Below are positions 1-12,939 of a stretch of DNA of 64,000 bases, piece after piece (positions within the stretch are counted from its first letter, which is position 1; each line of letters opens with the position of its first letter). The translations under genes and the position numbers were made by a program. The notes beneath the pieces are model-generated. The model was not told the DNA's origin and did no database searches. It saw only the letters and a list, made by a program, of their open reading frames with translations. Source of the stretch: Pseudophaeomoniella oleicola (lineage: Eukaryota; Ascomycota; Eurotiomycetes; Phaeomoniellales; Phaeomoniellaceae); NCBI GenBank assembly GCA_003868215.1, contig QWDQ01000023.1:62001-126000 (forward strand), given 5' to 3'.

Positions 1-984
1 AGAGTCTGTAATACCAGCATTGTCAAGCATACCACCGAGGTAGTACGAGATAATGTTGTTGCCAGAAAGCATAGCACAGACGGCGACCGAAAGCGCCAAT
101 ACGATACGCTTACGGGTGCTGGGGTGGACGACCATGTCTCTGAGGACGACTTTCACTTTACTCTTATCACGGGACTTCTCGAAGGCGATCGAGTCGAGAA
201 TCTCTCTGTGCTGGACCAGGACAGCTGGGTCATCGCGGCGACCGTTGGCGTATGTCTTGGCAACGACCTCGAGACACTCCTCATGGCGTCCTCTGTCCGC
301 AAGCCAGCGGGGTGATTCAGGGATGAAAGGCAAGATCAAAAGGCACATGATGGTGAAAATACCCTGAAGAGCCGAGGGTAGACGCCACGCCCATGTCGAG
401 TTCATCTTGGCTGTACCGTAGGTGACTCCAGAAGCAATGAGCCCTCCAACGTACCTGCGAGACTTCGATTAGTGGACATGGAAAGACGATGGGATCCGAG
501 AGTAGACGTACCAAAAGTCATAGATGATACTAAGACCAACACCACGCCATTGCATAGGAAGAGTCTCGGCGAGGTACACAGGCGCAGCAATAGCTGACGC
601 ACCAGTGCCGACACCAATAAGGATACGTCCAATAACGAACATGGCAATGTTCTGAGCTGCAGTTTGAATGATGACTGCAATCAGAGTCAATGTTGCCGCC
701 CAAAACATGGCTGGCTTGCGGCCGATGTAATCGGGTACTTTGGCGTAGAGGATGCTAGCGATGAAAGAGCCGAGCCATACTGATGAAGTATTCAAAGCGA
801 GGGTCGCAGTATTCAGGTCAAAATAGTCGGTATAAGAAGGCAAAATATTCAAGCCGTTCATCATCGACCCATCGTATCCGAGAGTTGTAGAGGTAACACA
901 TGAGCACAGAATAAGGCAAACAATAAGTGCAGGCGAGTGGTTAGGGACGTAGGTCCAGGGGAAGGTGGTGAGGTAGGACAACAT
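1..984 (-). CDS. MFS sugar transporter, partial (C-terminus beyond the window)
   Basis: A proton-coupled sugar importer of the plasma membrane, in the hexose/lactose-permease branch of the major facilitator superfamily. The reading frame runs leftwards off the window edge, so only about 310 residues are seen. Visible family marks are GYDGSMMNGL after the first membrane segment, GRKPAMFW after the second, GRILIGVGTGAS, and PESPRWL before the central cytoplasmic loop. One 57-bp intron lies at 455-511 and joins the exons in phase just before YVGGLIASG. The start at 984 was chosen because its context is CAAAATG and the longer frame upstream (to 1047) adds residues unlike the family. The gene diverges from the dioxygenase at 2223, with about 1.2 kb between them. 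The substrate cannot be told from this part. Confidence 0.9.
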
Positions 985-2222
985 TTTGACGACTTCGCAG
1001 ACGATATGCAAGACGACGATGAGCAACGACCGACAAAACGAGGACAACCGGGGGCAGAAGGAAGAGGTTTATAACAACGCGTCGGATACTGCTAGCCATC
1101 GAGCCATCAACCATCGAGTGATCCAGATTTCTGGAGTGAGTGGATGTAGCCACACGAGCCACCATCGTTGCCCCCTTGTTCTTGATCAAGATAGGAGATA
1201 GTCGTGTATGGAGTAAGCAAGTTATCTCTCTCTTATCTTGCTAACGTGACCTAAGGTAGCGAGTAGCTATGACAGCCGGAATTAAACTTTGACGGCAGAT
1301 CCGAGTCTTGACTGGCAATTTGCTGGCATCACTGTCATTTGCGTGGACCACACTCCATACAGCATATAGCTCAAGCGTTGATCGCAACAAGTCATCGCCA
1401 GTACAGCAAATATCTATCAACAGGTTCGTATTCATCTAGAGTCGAGCATCGATGGTTGGCTATCATGTCAATATTTGCAAAAGTCCAACTTATCACCATA
1501 TCTGCTCTTGAGTGCTTTATCGACCAATAGTCAAGTTCTCGATGATATCTGGCGAGCTGGCACCGACTACTATGGTGGAGGTGGGTCAAAATCCGACTGG
1601 GCTGCATTATGTTGAGAGCTAGAATCAGTGGAACAAAGCCATAGACCCCATCTAAGACCCCTTAACGACGGCTGAAGTGAAGCCAGTCAGGACGGAGAAG
1701 AGCGGCTAGTCGTCTTCCACGATCCAGTTATGACCTGGAGGTTGGAAATAATTGCGTTGCTCCTCATCGATATCTTGGCTACCCGCCTCCACCTCGCCAC
1801 TGTCCCAGCCAATAGCGCGCCAGGTCCGCGCGAGTTCGCGCGAGTTTTGCGGTCTGGAGATTTCCGCCTCCATTCGAGATCGCACATGTCCAGTTCCTTG
1901 GATGGGCCGAGAGCTTGGTTCCGGAGGAAGGCTGTCTTGTGGGGTGGTGTTGGCTCGATCGTGAAGAACCGCTGGAAGCGTAGACGTAGTCAGAATGGAG
2001 TATAAGCCACACTGCTGTACTACGTAGTAGAAGTATCACCGAGACACTGTACAACATCGTAGACCCTGTTGCATTTCTTCTGGTAAAGATCACCGTTCTC
2101 TTCTGGAATGACATATCGCGGAAGTCCGTATATATAAATAAAGACACCCCCTCATCCTCGTATATTCGAAGGTCATCAGAAATAGACCAAAGGGCAGAGA
2201 TTCCAGAGTTGAACCAACAGAC
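985..2222. other. Intergenic, divergent promoter region
   Basis: Shared upstream DNA of the sugar transporter and the DUF1479 gene. Short open frames occur, but none has family motifs or spliceable neighbours. Apart from the TATA-like run near the right end I see no gene or repeat here. Confidence 0.6.
2129..2140 (+). promoter_or_regulatory. TATA-like box of the DUF1479 gene
   Basis: The run TATATATAAATA lies about 85 bp before the ATG at 2223, a fitting place for a core promoter in a filamentous ascomycete. It is assigned by position and sequence only. Confidence 0.5.
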
Positions 2223-3579
2223 ATGCCTGGGAAACTAGCTAAATGGCCGAATTGGCCAGAATTTACCAAAGACAAGGCTGAGACAGCTGATGATCTCGTG
2301 CAATATAAAGCAGAAATAATTAAACAGTTCGGAGAACAGAAGATCAAAGAGAGCTGGCTGAAAGTCTGCAAGGAACTTGAGAAAATCACTGACAATCTGG
2401 CTGAAAATGGAACATCGGTAATCCCAGAGGTGCCATTTGAAGATCTCTCCAGTTTGAGCAATGAACGCAAGCAGGAACTCAAAGACATTGGTTGCTTTGT
2501 GATCCGCGGAGTAGTTGACAAGGACCAAGCGGACAAATGGTTCACAGACCTCAAGGAATACGTGGCAGAGAACAGATCCCAGATAACAGGTGAGTCAGCT
2601 GGCTCGGCAGTAGACCAGGGAACGTTGCTGAACAGTTGCAGGATGGCCGCTCGAGAATCCTTTCGTCCTCAATCTCTACTTCTCACCAACACAAATTGCC
2701 GCACGTTCACATCCCAACCAGCTCAAGGTAGCCAAGGAATTGAACAGTTGGTGGCATGATTCTTCAAAATCGGCCACCCCTGACCCCTTATCATACGCTG
2801 ATGCAGTCCGTATCAGACCTCCAGGGAAGCCTTTTTACGGTCTCGGGCCACATATCGATGCCGGCTCTTTATGCCGATGGGCAGATCCTACCTACCGGGC
2901 TTGCTATGCTGCGGTCTTCGATGGCCGTCCTGAGGATCTCGATCTGTACAACATCGGCCTTCGAAAGGATGCCAAGCAAGCGCTATTTGAAGGCTCTGCC
3001 CACAGTCGCGTCCTCCGTGCATTCCAAGGCTGGACCGCATTGACAGGCGCAGGTGCTGGAGAAGGCTCCTTGATGCTCTATCCAGCTGTCAAGTGGGAGG
3101 CCGCTTATATGCTTCTTCGTCCTTTCTTCACGGAACCATCTGAAGGGGACATCATGGACGCCAGCAAGTGGACTCTAGATGTCGATACACCATGGTTTCC
3201 TGGAACATTTCGCGATGATTCGCAGATGCTGTCACCTTCTTCCCATCCGCATTTGCGTCTGAAGGAGTGCATGGTTACCATCCCAAAGATGAATCCAGGA
3301 GACACTGTCTGGTGGCATGCAGACATGTGTCATGCTGTCGAAGTCGATCATAACGGTGACCATGAAGCCAGTGTGATATACATCGCAGCAACCCCATCAA
3401 CGGACGTTAACAAGAAGTATATTGAAGATCAACTCAAAGACTTTTTGGAAGGAAGACCACCTGAAGACTTTAGAAACCCGAAGAAGAAGCAGTCCGTGGA
3501 GAAAGAATTTGCTGGGTACAAAGGCGAGGCAGCAATTCTATCGGATGAGGGTCGTAAAGCAATGGGATTCGCCTATTAG
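2223..3579 (+). CDS. DUF1479 family non-haem iron dioxygenase-like protein
   Basis: Predicted cytosolic protein of 434 residues in the DUF1479 family, related to YbiU and the phytanoyl-CoA dioxygenase fold; the substrate is unknown. A 52-bp intron at 2590-2641 (GTGAGT donor, GCAG acceptor) is needed: it joins RSQITG to WPLENPF, after which FSPTQIAARSHPNQLKVAKE and NSWWHD follow. Likely iron ligands are the HxD in PHIDAGSLCRW and the distal histidine in WWHADMCHAVE, followed by an arginine-poor C-terminal region. Length is normal for the family and both ends look complete. Without the intron the second exon could be mistaken for a separate gene starting inside the domain. Confidence 0.88.
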
Positions 3580-4478
3580 ATCGCAACCATTCTTAGGCAG
3601 CTTCGTCCATATATATAAAGAAAAGTAAAGATTAGTTGTGGTATCTGTCCGTACAATCGTCAATGGTTCTAGATATGTGTTGATATTGCATCCCGCAAGT
3701 CAATAGCAGCAGTCTGCCGATGTCATCTTACCATCGCTTGTTGGAAGTCCCACGATCTGAAATATTGTTGTCTAGAGTCCTTGTCAACGAACAGTAATAA
3801 CTTTATTTAAACCGACTTCTCTCGAGTCTCAGTCTTAAATGAATTGATCTGTAAATCAGCGTCATCATTGACCTACATCCTGAGTACTAGTAGGTAGTTA
3901 CAAGGAACCGTTCACTACGTCCTGGCGTGATACGGAAAAGGCGAGTTTTCTACCGACAAAGGAATATCAACCTGCGCGTCATTAAGAATGCGATCGTCGT
4001 CGTATTCTTCTTCGCAAGCTGTTCAGTGTTCTACTGTTCCTACATGAATCTGGGCCCCATCCACGACATCCTTCATTGCCTGGCATTCGCAGAGGAGCTT
4101 AAAAGTTCACGTTCGATGCACAATCGCGCCTTCCAGTATTAGGTGGACAGCTTTGCGAGTCATTCAAACCCGGAGCGGATCACCTCTTCAGTTATCACGA
4201 ATCTCCTTCAGCTCTCTTACTAAGGACAGCAATGCTACTTGTCCTAAGTGTCGATAACTATACGATCCTCGGAGAACGCAGATACGCCGACATGTGGACT
4301 ATTTATCGAATCGAATCCGATCGTTTCCCCACTCCGGCAGTACGATACGGCATGCTTGCTCATCTCGTTTCCTCCCAAAGCATTCACACCTTTATTGTTA
4401 TACGGACATTCAAAAGTTTCTCTGGGTCACCAAAGGATTGTGGAGAGCAGGAAAACAGAATACATACAGCGAGCGGCC
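3580..4478. other. Intergenic
   Basis: About 0.9 kb between the dioxygenase stop and the amidohydrolase start. Open frames present here show no domain or motif I recognise, and no repeats or RNA genes are evident. Confidence 0.55.
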
Positions 4479-5802
4479 ATGACCCAGATCAAGTTTGACG
4501 ATGCCCGGAGAATCTCAGCGGTCAGGGTAAGGGCAGCAGCGGTCAATCCAAATACGAAGACGATTGTCGATAGCATTGAGAACCAGCGCAGATTGTTAGA
4601 ATCCGTGAATCAAAAGGTCAGCCGCCAGTCGCTCCTGTTGCTGTCCTTGTCTGATACGACTATAGATTCACTCCAATCCCGAGATTGCCTACGAGGAACA
4701 CCAGGCACATGACACTCTTGTTCAAGCTCTACAAGGTATAGAGGGGGTCAGTGTCACTCCTCATGCTTTCGGTATTGAGACGTCGTTCCTTGCAGAGGTT
4801 GGTTCTGGCGGTAGAGTTGTTACGTTCAATGCCGAGTACGATGCCCTGCCAGGTATTGGACATGCATGTGGGCATAACCTCATCGCGACTTCATCACTAG
4901 GAGCTTTCATCGGTGTGGCAGCTGCACTGAAGCGAAGCGGTAAGCCAGGGCGAGTACGTCTTCTCGGGACACCAGCCGAAGAGAATTACGGAGGAAAGAT
5001 CGCCTTGATCGAGGCCGGTGCCTTCAAAGACGTAGATGCATGCCTTATGTCACACCCGGCCCCTACCCATGACGCTCAAGACGACGTGTTAGGTGAAGCA
5101 TGGTCCACAAATCTCGCAACATCCGATTTCAACGCCACCTTCAGTGGTACACCGGCACATGCTGCTTTGGCCCCTTGGGAAGGAGTCAACGCTCTCGACG
5201 CCGTCGTTCAAGGTTATAACGCGGTGTCTACACTTCGCCAGCAGATTCGACCTGACGAACGTGTGCACGGAATCATATCCCATGGTGGAGATAGACCAAA
5301 CATCATCCCCGATCATGCGTCGGTCGAATACGGCGTCAGAGCCCCTACACTCGCACGTGCTCGTGTCTTGAAAGAACGTGTCGTGAATTGTTTCCGAGGT
5401 GCCGCGACCGCAACAGGATGCACGCTTGATGTCGGCTTCTCGAAGGAATACGCAGACCTGCGGCCAAATTGGGTCATGGCGCCAGCATGGCAAGAGGCTA
5501 TGGCATCACTCGGTCACAAAGTCCTCTGCACCTTCAATAAAGCACCAGTATCGGCATCAACGGACCAGGGCAACGTTAGCTACGAATGTCCCTGCTTCCA
5601 CGGAGGATTCAGCATCATCACCCCTGAAGGCGTGAGCAATCATACTAGAGGATTCACGCAGTGCGCAGGCACCCCCGATGCCTTTAACCGTTGCGTGGAG
5701 GTATGTAAAGGGATGGCTCTGTTAGGATTCCGGGTCTTGATGGAGGATGAATTCGCAGAGGATGTCAAGAAGGATTTTCTGAAGAGGGTCAAAGAAGCAT
5801 GA
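4479..5802 (+). CDS. M20 family peptidase/amidohydrolase (PM20D2/AmhX-like)
   Basis: Zinc hydrolase of the M20 family, which cleaves N-acyl amino acids or dipeptides in the cytosol; 424 residues are predicted. A 49-bp intron at 4617-4665 joins ESVNQK to IHSNPEIAYEE, the standard N-terminal motif of the family. Metal-binding motifs are YDALPGIGHACGHN and the EEN of GTPAEENYGG; a later MSHPAPT supplies another ligand. The dimerisation (lid) domain spans roughly residues 190-310. The first exon is the least certain part: the start at 4479 is the in-frame ATG giving a usual N-terminal length, but the stretch after DDARRISAV is not clearly conserved and might hide another small intron. Confidence 0.88.
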
Positions 5803-6399
5803 TAGGTACCTAGTACTGGTACGGTCTGCAACTAGGCATACTGATACCATGCTGATCTCCTAGGAATCTCCTACATATATCTGTATATATGGTAGTACCA
5901 AGTACATATAATAATGTTTCACCAGCTTACTCGGTACTACTTCCGGTCATCGAATTCAAGGTCGAAGAGCGAGATTGTACGGACCGGTCCGCAAAATCGC
6001 GGGTATTTCCATGGACGTCCATTGGATCCAACCAAACCCGACCCAGACCCGCAACCCGCAACCCAACCCGCGGTCCCTCTTGAGACAGCCTAGTAATGAC
6101 CAGGCTTGGACTGAAGCTTTGCTGAGGATTGAGTTGACCTAAATTCCGGGCGATGAAGAGGTACCCTGAAACTGAGTTGTGGTAGTGCTGGATTTTACTT
6201 ATTTCAACTGGTTCCTTGGTTCCCTTGATACCTAATATTAGGTAAGGTATGCATTTATGTAGGCGCCCGGCATCACATAGAGCGTGCTTCTTAGAAGACA
6301 ACAAATCTCATGTTCCCCCACTTCCAGTAAACGAGAAATACCTAGTACTACCTAGTACTAGGTGAGTACCTGCGTCGGAGCGCCAAGACCTGATTTCAC
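5803..6399. other. Intergenic with AGGT/ACCT-rich runs
   Basis: Contains short repeats of CCTAGTACTA and similar tetranucleotide-rich sequence around 5805-5830 and 6340-6365, and a run of CCCGACCC/CCCGCAACC words near 6035-6070. No gene is supported. Array 1 begins just to the right. Confidence 0.5.
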
Positions 6400-9300
6400 T
6401 GTACTCGGACCTTGAAAATCAGCAAGCTGGTTCACTCAACAGTCGTATTTGGGTCCCGGAGGAAGACTATCGACGGGGATCATGAAGCAACATCTGTAGA
6501 TTAAAACCGAGATGTTTATCATGGGGTGTGGGATTTTCAGCGACAATTCGAACTGCTTGTTCGGTCGGTATAAGGGGTTCATGGAATGCGACCACCAGAC
6601 CTGAAAAACCATGCAGTGGGGTTCTTTGATTGAACGGTTCAGGTTACCGGGAGTTTTATGATGATTGATATAGTGAAGCAGCATTCGAATTCCATCCCCG
6701 GGATGATTATCGTGAATACAGGTCCTTCAGGACGTGATAGTCGGAATTGGGTGTGTGTCCAACGGAGTTAGATCTGAACGACATTGAACTCGAGCTGCAT
6801 CCATCCACAGACGTCTTTGGGCTTTCGGAGGTAATTTGACGGTTAATAATATGGATAACTGCTCGTAGTGAGGTCCCGGATCATTGTAGTGTAGTGTAGG
6901 CATTTTCAGCAACACTCGGACTCGGGTACGTGACCGCTCCTCCGCATGTCGGGATCTGAAAATCCAAGCAGCATCTTTCAACAAGGATGCCCAGAATTCC
7001 GGTACTAGATTGAACGATTGGCATTGAAGTTTACTACTCGCAGTCAAGTCCCAGGACAATTCGACTGGCTGTACGCTTCTCCATCGACAGTTGGGAATTT
7101 GGGACCGTGGGTTGCCAACGGGCGAAACAGTGAAGCGGGCTTTCACATCTCCAGGCCTGAAAAAGAGGCTTGACATTTCGGATTTTGCTTAATGAATACC
7201 GGAGACAGCCCAGTGATTTGTAATGCAGATAGAAGTCTCCAGTCAGCTACCGGGTTATAAAATCGCTGCGTGGAGGTCTTCAGGGCGATCAAAGATACCA
7301 AAGGCTGGGAATATAGATTGAACTTTGGAAGGAACTGGAGATGCCAAAAGTCATGAGTCGCATCCCGGACAACGTCTGATGCTTGACAATGTCAAATAGC
7401 ATCTAGCGACAGACACCCAGTTCATGATTTCTCTGCGTTGGGTTTTTGGCCTCGGTAATAGGCGTGATGGTAGTAGAATCTAGGAGACTTCGGACCGCAT
7501 CTCAAACACAACAATGAAAGTGGGAGTGCGAGTAGACATAATTGAAGTCCCAGAGATGATCAAGTATTTGATAATGCAGAATGACATCCAATGTTAAGCA
7601 CCGAGACTGTGCTCCTCTGCGTTGGTTTTCCAGCATGGTCGATAGTCGTGATGATAAGACCGGGGAAGACGGCTCACGGCTCGACACTTCGATCTAAAGC
7701 AAATCCCAGCTGGAGGGTTGAGCTGACGTGTTTGAGGTCCCGGACCACTTCAGATGTTCTATTGTAAAGAATGATATCCAAGGGTAGATGCCCGGGTCTA
7801 TTGACATGCTGGTGGTGGCCCTTGTCAAACGTCGTCAACAGTGGTAATAGTGAGATTGGAGGGGGAGGCCATACTAGGTACTTTGATCTGAAGAACAACG
7901 CTGAACCTGCGACATGAGACTTAGTGATCCCGGAAGTTCTGTAATGATTCAAAGTCCATGGCATAACCTGCATGTAGCTTCCAGACATGATCAGACAGAC
8001 ATACCGTCATCAGCGTGGGTAAGGATTGTAACAGCGAGTCCCGGAGACTATCACACTACGACCAGAAGAACGAGGCTGGAACTACAACAAAGAGACTTAG
8101 AGACACCGGGAGTTGCCAGATTGTTAAGAATGCATACAGTACTCTGATTCTAAACTCAGGAATATCATTATGAAGTGTTGAACCGTCAGCGTGATCAAGA
8201 GTGTTGTTGGAATACCTCATATACACCGGTAACAGTATACTAACTTAGTCCTACCTCGTTTCAATCAGAAGAATGAGGCTGGAGCTACAACAAATTAACC
8301 TAAGGACACCGGGAGTTGTCTAGTGATATAAAAGGCATATCGTACTCTATATAAAAACTCAGAGATGATATTCTGGCGCATTGCATCTTCAGCGTGTTTA
8401 ATGATCAAAGTAATGACCTCCGAAGACTAACTACCTATACAGTACACTTTGGCCTGATATTGAGGCTGGAACTTCAACAAATGGGTTTTAAGATCTCGGA
8501 GAAAGCTGTATGCTTCTAAGGTATAATATGATACTTCCAGCCAAAGCTCGAATGATAATAAATCAATGTGCGTTGTGCAGAGCGATTGTTCAGGTCTAGA
8601 TGTAGGAGTCGGATTGCCGAGGTACTGGGTTGGCTGCCATGATGTGAAGGACAATGCTGGAACTTCAACCGAAGGCTTTCAGAGACCCGGAGAAAGACTG
8701 ATGATTCTAAGGTATAATTTATTACTTCCAGTCAAAGCTTGAACAATAATAAGTCATTATGCACTGTGCAGAGCGATTGTTCAGGTCCTCATGTAGAATC
8801 CCCAGGGCTGCCAAGGCCTGAAGGGCAACTGCAGTACTGCTACCACGCACGACCTGAAGAAAGAGGCTGGAAGTTCAACACAAGGACTTCAGAGTCTCGG
8901 AGTGACAGAGATTATCCAGATAGATAGAAAGAATGTTCCGACAAATTTCGGGCAGTTAATTTGCTCTAAGTTTGCCTCCAGGGCGGTCCTTCACGTCTGA
9001 ATACTAATGTTAGGCCATAATTGCTAGGGCCTAAAGGGGGTAATAACCACAACCTGAAGAAAGAGGCTGGAAGTTCAACACAAAAGCTCCAGAGCCTCGG
9101 AGTGACAGTGAGGGTACGGAAAGATGAGGAGAATGTTCTATCAAGTTTCGGACACTTCATTTGCATCATGTCTTCCTGCAGAGCGATTATTCAGGTCTAG
9201 ATATAGGAAGTCTCGAACTGCCAAGGCCGAAATGGCTATTATCGTGACCTGAAAAATGAAGCTGGACCTTTAACCAATGGGTTTCAGAACCTCGGAGATA

Positions 9301-11780
9301 TACTGGATATTCAGATATATCCAATGATGATTTTGACAAGTTTCAGGCATTTATTCTCCTTCGTGTCATCCTGCAGCGCCCTTTTTCAGGTCCAAGTACA
9401 GACAGTATGGGAACCGCCAAGGCCCAGAGAATAACCATCAGCTACAGGATTGCGACCTGAAGAATGGAGCTGGAACTTCACCAGAGAGTTATTACGACCT
9501 GGGAAAGAGAGTGATGATTCAGATATATCGAACAATGGTTCCAATAAGTTTCAGGTATTTCTTATGCTTCGTAGCTCTCTCCGGGGCGATTATTCAGGTT
9601 CACCTATGGAATAGTCAAATCGCCAAGTCCGAAACCCAATCAACCTCTATTATGCATGACTTGAAATGACGAGCTGGACATTGCTATAGACCTGCTCAGG
9701 ATGTAGGAGAAGACCTGATGATCAAGAAGCATAAGCCGACGCTTGTATTAAGTTCTAAGGGCCTATCTCGCTCTATGTGATCAGTGAGTGCGGTTGTTCA
9801 GGTCAAGATAGGGTCGTTAGCTACCACCCCATCCAGACCTGAAAAAGAAATCTGGCAATCTCACCACAAGCATTCAGGGCACCGGGAAAGAGTGAATGGT
9901 TTAAGTGAATGATCTGATTTTCTGATCCAATTCCAAGCAGTTATCTCGCCTTGTGTGGTTTGTAGGGATGATTTTCAAGTCGATGATGAGGCCGGAAGAA
10001 CACCATCAAGAGCCAGACCTGAAGATCGAAGCTGGCAACCTCAATAAAAGACGTAGCTACACCGGAGAAAAAATGATGGTTTGTGACTACTATACAATGG
10101 TCTGATTGGAACCCGAGAGATAGGGACGTCTTATAGCATCTTCAAACGCGATTGTTCAGGCCGAAGACAAGGTCCGAGACAAGATCGGAGAAGAAGCATT
10201 AGCGACTACTAGATCCAGACCTGAATTTCGACGCTGGCCATCTCAACAACCACATTTGGCATTCCGGAAAAGAGACGATGGTTCAGAATCATGAGACGAA
10301 CATTTGACCAGAATCCGAGTAAATAGCCCACCTCACAGCATCCTCAAGGACGATTAAGTATTCAGGTTCGTCGATTTGAAATAATTATGTCAGACTGCCA
10401 AGGCCTGAAAATGACCATCAAATATAATCACTACCTCGGCCAAATCCAACCCTGAAAAAGCAACCTGGACACCTCAACAGACATGAAGAGGATGCCGGGA
10501 AAAATCAGATGACTCTAGGCTAGTGTATCAGTCAATAGCGAAATTCCGAGTATTCGTTATACGTTGGTGCGATTGTGGCATGACAGGAACGGTCTGTAGA
10601 CTTGAATTCCAAGCACCAAGACCAGCAAAAACAATCACTCCCTCGCGGAATCCAGAGGTGAAAAAACAACCTGGACACCTCAACATCTACAATTATGGCA
10701 CCGGAGAAATCCTGATGAAGCAGACACCGAAGCAGTATACTAGGATGGAAGCCCGTGTCAATTCTATGCGCTGCTGCTTCTCTGGTGAAGATATGATCGA
10801 AACTGACTGCTGAGCGGCCAAGGCCTGAAGAATGATGACATGCAGAACTGAAATAATGAGCTGGACTTTTCAAAAGACATGCATATCACCCCGGAAGAGA
10901 GAAGAGGGCTGAGAGGTTGGAATACTATCTTGGGGTCACTCCTTGAGAGCTTATGATATGATGCTGACTCTACAGGATGTGAGCAACCCTCGTCACCGTG
11001 AGTGTTCTTCGCTGCACGTGACAGTAAGATGCCAACCACCCGCAAACCCCGTAGGCTAAACGTCTTCCAACCCAACTTTGCTCATCTCTCGTCAAGAGTC
11101 TCTGGAAGCTTCGTCACTGTGAGCTGCCGACCTCCTGGACCCGAGTAAGCAAATTTGCCTAGCATCACTGCAATGGCCTTGTCACACCTCGTTTATCCGA
11201 TCACTCGACACAATGGAAAGACAGCGACATGATGGTTGCACACGGTGTGAGCTTAGGACGACAATTAGCCGTTATGCATCCTTTTCACCAGTACTCATGT
11301 TACGACTCAAAACAATAGCTATGATAAGTATAGATCTCCGGCAGAAATGATCACTGCTTCAGGTTCATCAGAGCCACTTTCTCCCCGGCAGATAGCAGTG
11401 CAGTGTTACATAGGCTATCGACATATCCAGTTGTCCTCATGAATGAGCCCCTTTCGTGCAGCACCATCGAATCCGCCTGTAAGCATATCGACATATCGAC
11501 ATGATCATCAAACAGAAGCCGATTGGTGCCGAGTCAGATATTGTTATCATGCAAGACCGCAAGAACTCAAGGCTGGACAATGTATGACCCACACCACACT
11601 AATCTGCTCATACATCATGCCCGGATTTGACTTTCGTCTGTCAGAGATAGCGCAGTCTTGCTGGAGGACTCTGTACAGTTCCCACACCACTTTCTGGCAA
11701 TATCGCCGTGCACCAAATTTCAAAAGAAAGAAGAGGCTTTTCCAAGCAGGTCCAGAAACCCTACACTCCGCCTAGATCCT
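6400..11780 (+). repeat. Tandem array 1 of about 147-bp GACCTGAA...TTCAGGTC modules
   Basis: About 25 diverged units in one orientation, with start-to-start distance about 178-231 bp. Each well-kept unit opens with GACCTGAA, continues with GCTGGAACTTCAAC about 10-15 bp later, then CCGGAGAAAG, and ends with GCGATTGTTCAGGTC. Between units lies a gap of about 30-65 bp that often holds GCCAAGGCCTGAA. The left part (6.4-8.2 kb) and the right tail (10.5-11.8 kb, including units near 11,540 and 11,720) are worn and recognised mainly by box order. No long open frame runs through it, and unit length is not a multiple of three. Confidence 0.93.
8451..10162 (+). repeat. Best-preserved modules of array 1 (fixed 139-140-bp box spacing)
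   Basis: Positions of the first base of the opening box (GACCTGA-like) and the closing box (TCAGGTC-like), counted by hand: 8451-8590, 8641-8781, 8851-8991, 9051-9191, 9246-9386, 9454-9594, 9658-9798, 9836-9975 and 10016-10156. Spacing is 140 bp in seven and 139 bp in two, although the gaps between modules range from 38 to 70 bp by the same measure. Some boxes carry one to three mismatches (for example at 8641 and 8991). With the seven-base closing box each module is 146-147 bp. Confidence 0.9.
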
Positions 11781-11999
11781 CATCATGGGTACCGTACGCC
11801 CAGCTCACGCTGATAGACAAGCCCAGTGGCTACTATGCATCCTTCTTTATTTATCTCATCGGCCCGGGCTACTCTGCATGCGCATTTCCACATGCTTCTA
11901 GCGTTCCAATGCTCTCGGAACGAGCTTTCATCTCCGCCGTCTTTTTGACGGTGGGCCTTTTTTTTCCTTTCGTAATTACTTCACGTTGAGAGGGCTGCT
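11781..11999. other. Intergenic, 3' side of the GH16 gene
   Basis: A short stretch between the last recognisable array-1 unit and the GH16 stop. It has a T-rich run near 11,955 but no feature that I can name. Confidence 0.4.
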
Positions 12000-12819
12000 T
12001 TACGGATTGTAGCTGATGACTTCGAGGTTTCGGACTTGGTAGATCGAGTCTAGTGAGGTGGGCGTCATGTCAGAAAGAGAGAAGAAACTAGGGTTGATAC
12101 ATACCGGTTGTCGGCCCTGGAGAACCACTCGACCCTTCCATCTGAAAATCGATGATCAACCACAAGCCCGCTCCGACGTAGTTATCCGCGTACTGGGTCG
12201 TGACCTCGTTCCCGTCAAGGTAGAAGGTCGCCGACACGTCGTTCCCGTTTACGTCCCGCAGCTCACAACGGACGTCGTGAAAGCTTCCCGGAGATGGGTA
12301 ATTGACGTCGTCTGCAGCGACTATGGAGGACGTATTGAAAGTGTTGAACGAAATGTCCCCGTCGCCTTTCCACTCGGCGATGTCGATTTCCGGCGGCCAG
12401 CCAGAGACAGCCGTGAGCCAAAAGGCCGGCCAGGTGCCACGGACAGTCGGGGCGACAAAGGAGGCAGAGAAGTCGAGACCACCGCCGGCTTCGACAGTGA
12501 AATGTTGCTTGGCATAGACGGTGCCAGAGTTGTAGGAGATGCCGGAGTGGCTAGGTTGGGCGCCGGTGTAGGTGGATGTGAGGGTCAAGGTACCGGCTGG
12601 GTCGATCACTGCATTGCTTTCCAACATGATGGCCGCGCCGTTGTGAGTGTCACCCCACGGATAGGCATAGTCGAAATATGATTCCAGCGACGATGTCGAA
12701 TCGAAAACAGACGTCGGGATCAAGGTCGTCGTCGCTCTTGGAGCAAGCTTGACCAAGTCAGGGTGAAGTCTCGCACACACGGCCGGCAGTAGAATCGCAC
12801 CTAGAAACAGGAAAGCCAT
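12000..12819 (-). CDS. Secreted GH16 endo-beta-glucanase-like enzyme
   Basis: Glycoside hydrolase family 16 enzyme, expected to cut beta-1,3(4)-glucan outside the cell; 254 residues. Residues 1-16 form a signal peptide (MAFLFLGAILLPAVCA). The catalytic motif EIDIAE is at residues 144-149, giving nucleophile E144, D146 and acid/base E149, so it looks active. A 55-bp intron at 12050-12104 joins the main exon in phase to a short last exon ending VRNLEVISYNP. The start at 12819 has a CACCACCATGG context and begins the signal peptide; the frame extends upstream, but those residues do not fit. A TATA-like run lies about 100 bp upstream. The protein is a small single-domain member without a binding module or GPI signal. 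Confidence 0.9.
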
Positions 12820-12919
12820 GGTGGTGCTGTCAGAAGAAGAACAACAAAAACTACAGCTGAGGAGGAAGAGCACCTGAATAAATCTACCACTGTCATCCCA
12901 TCGGCACAGACCTCGGCTC

Positions 12920-12927
12920 TATATATA
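12920..12927 (-). promoter_or_regulatory. TATA-like box of the GH16 gene
   Basis: TATATATA on the minus strand, about 100 bp before the GH16 ATG at 12819. Confidence 0.5.
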
Positions 12928-12939
12928 CTGCGCACCGTC

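Noticed and set aside
8739-11775. Two short open frames in array 1 (starting 8739 and 11443) sharing a translated YCYHARP
   Set aside because: The shared peptide comes from homologous repeat units; the frames are short and do not recur in other units.
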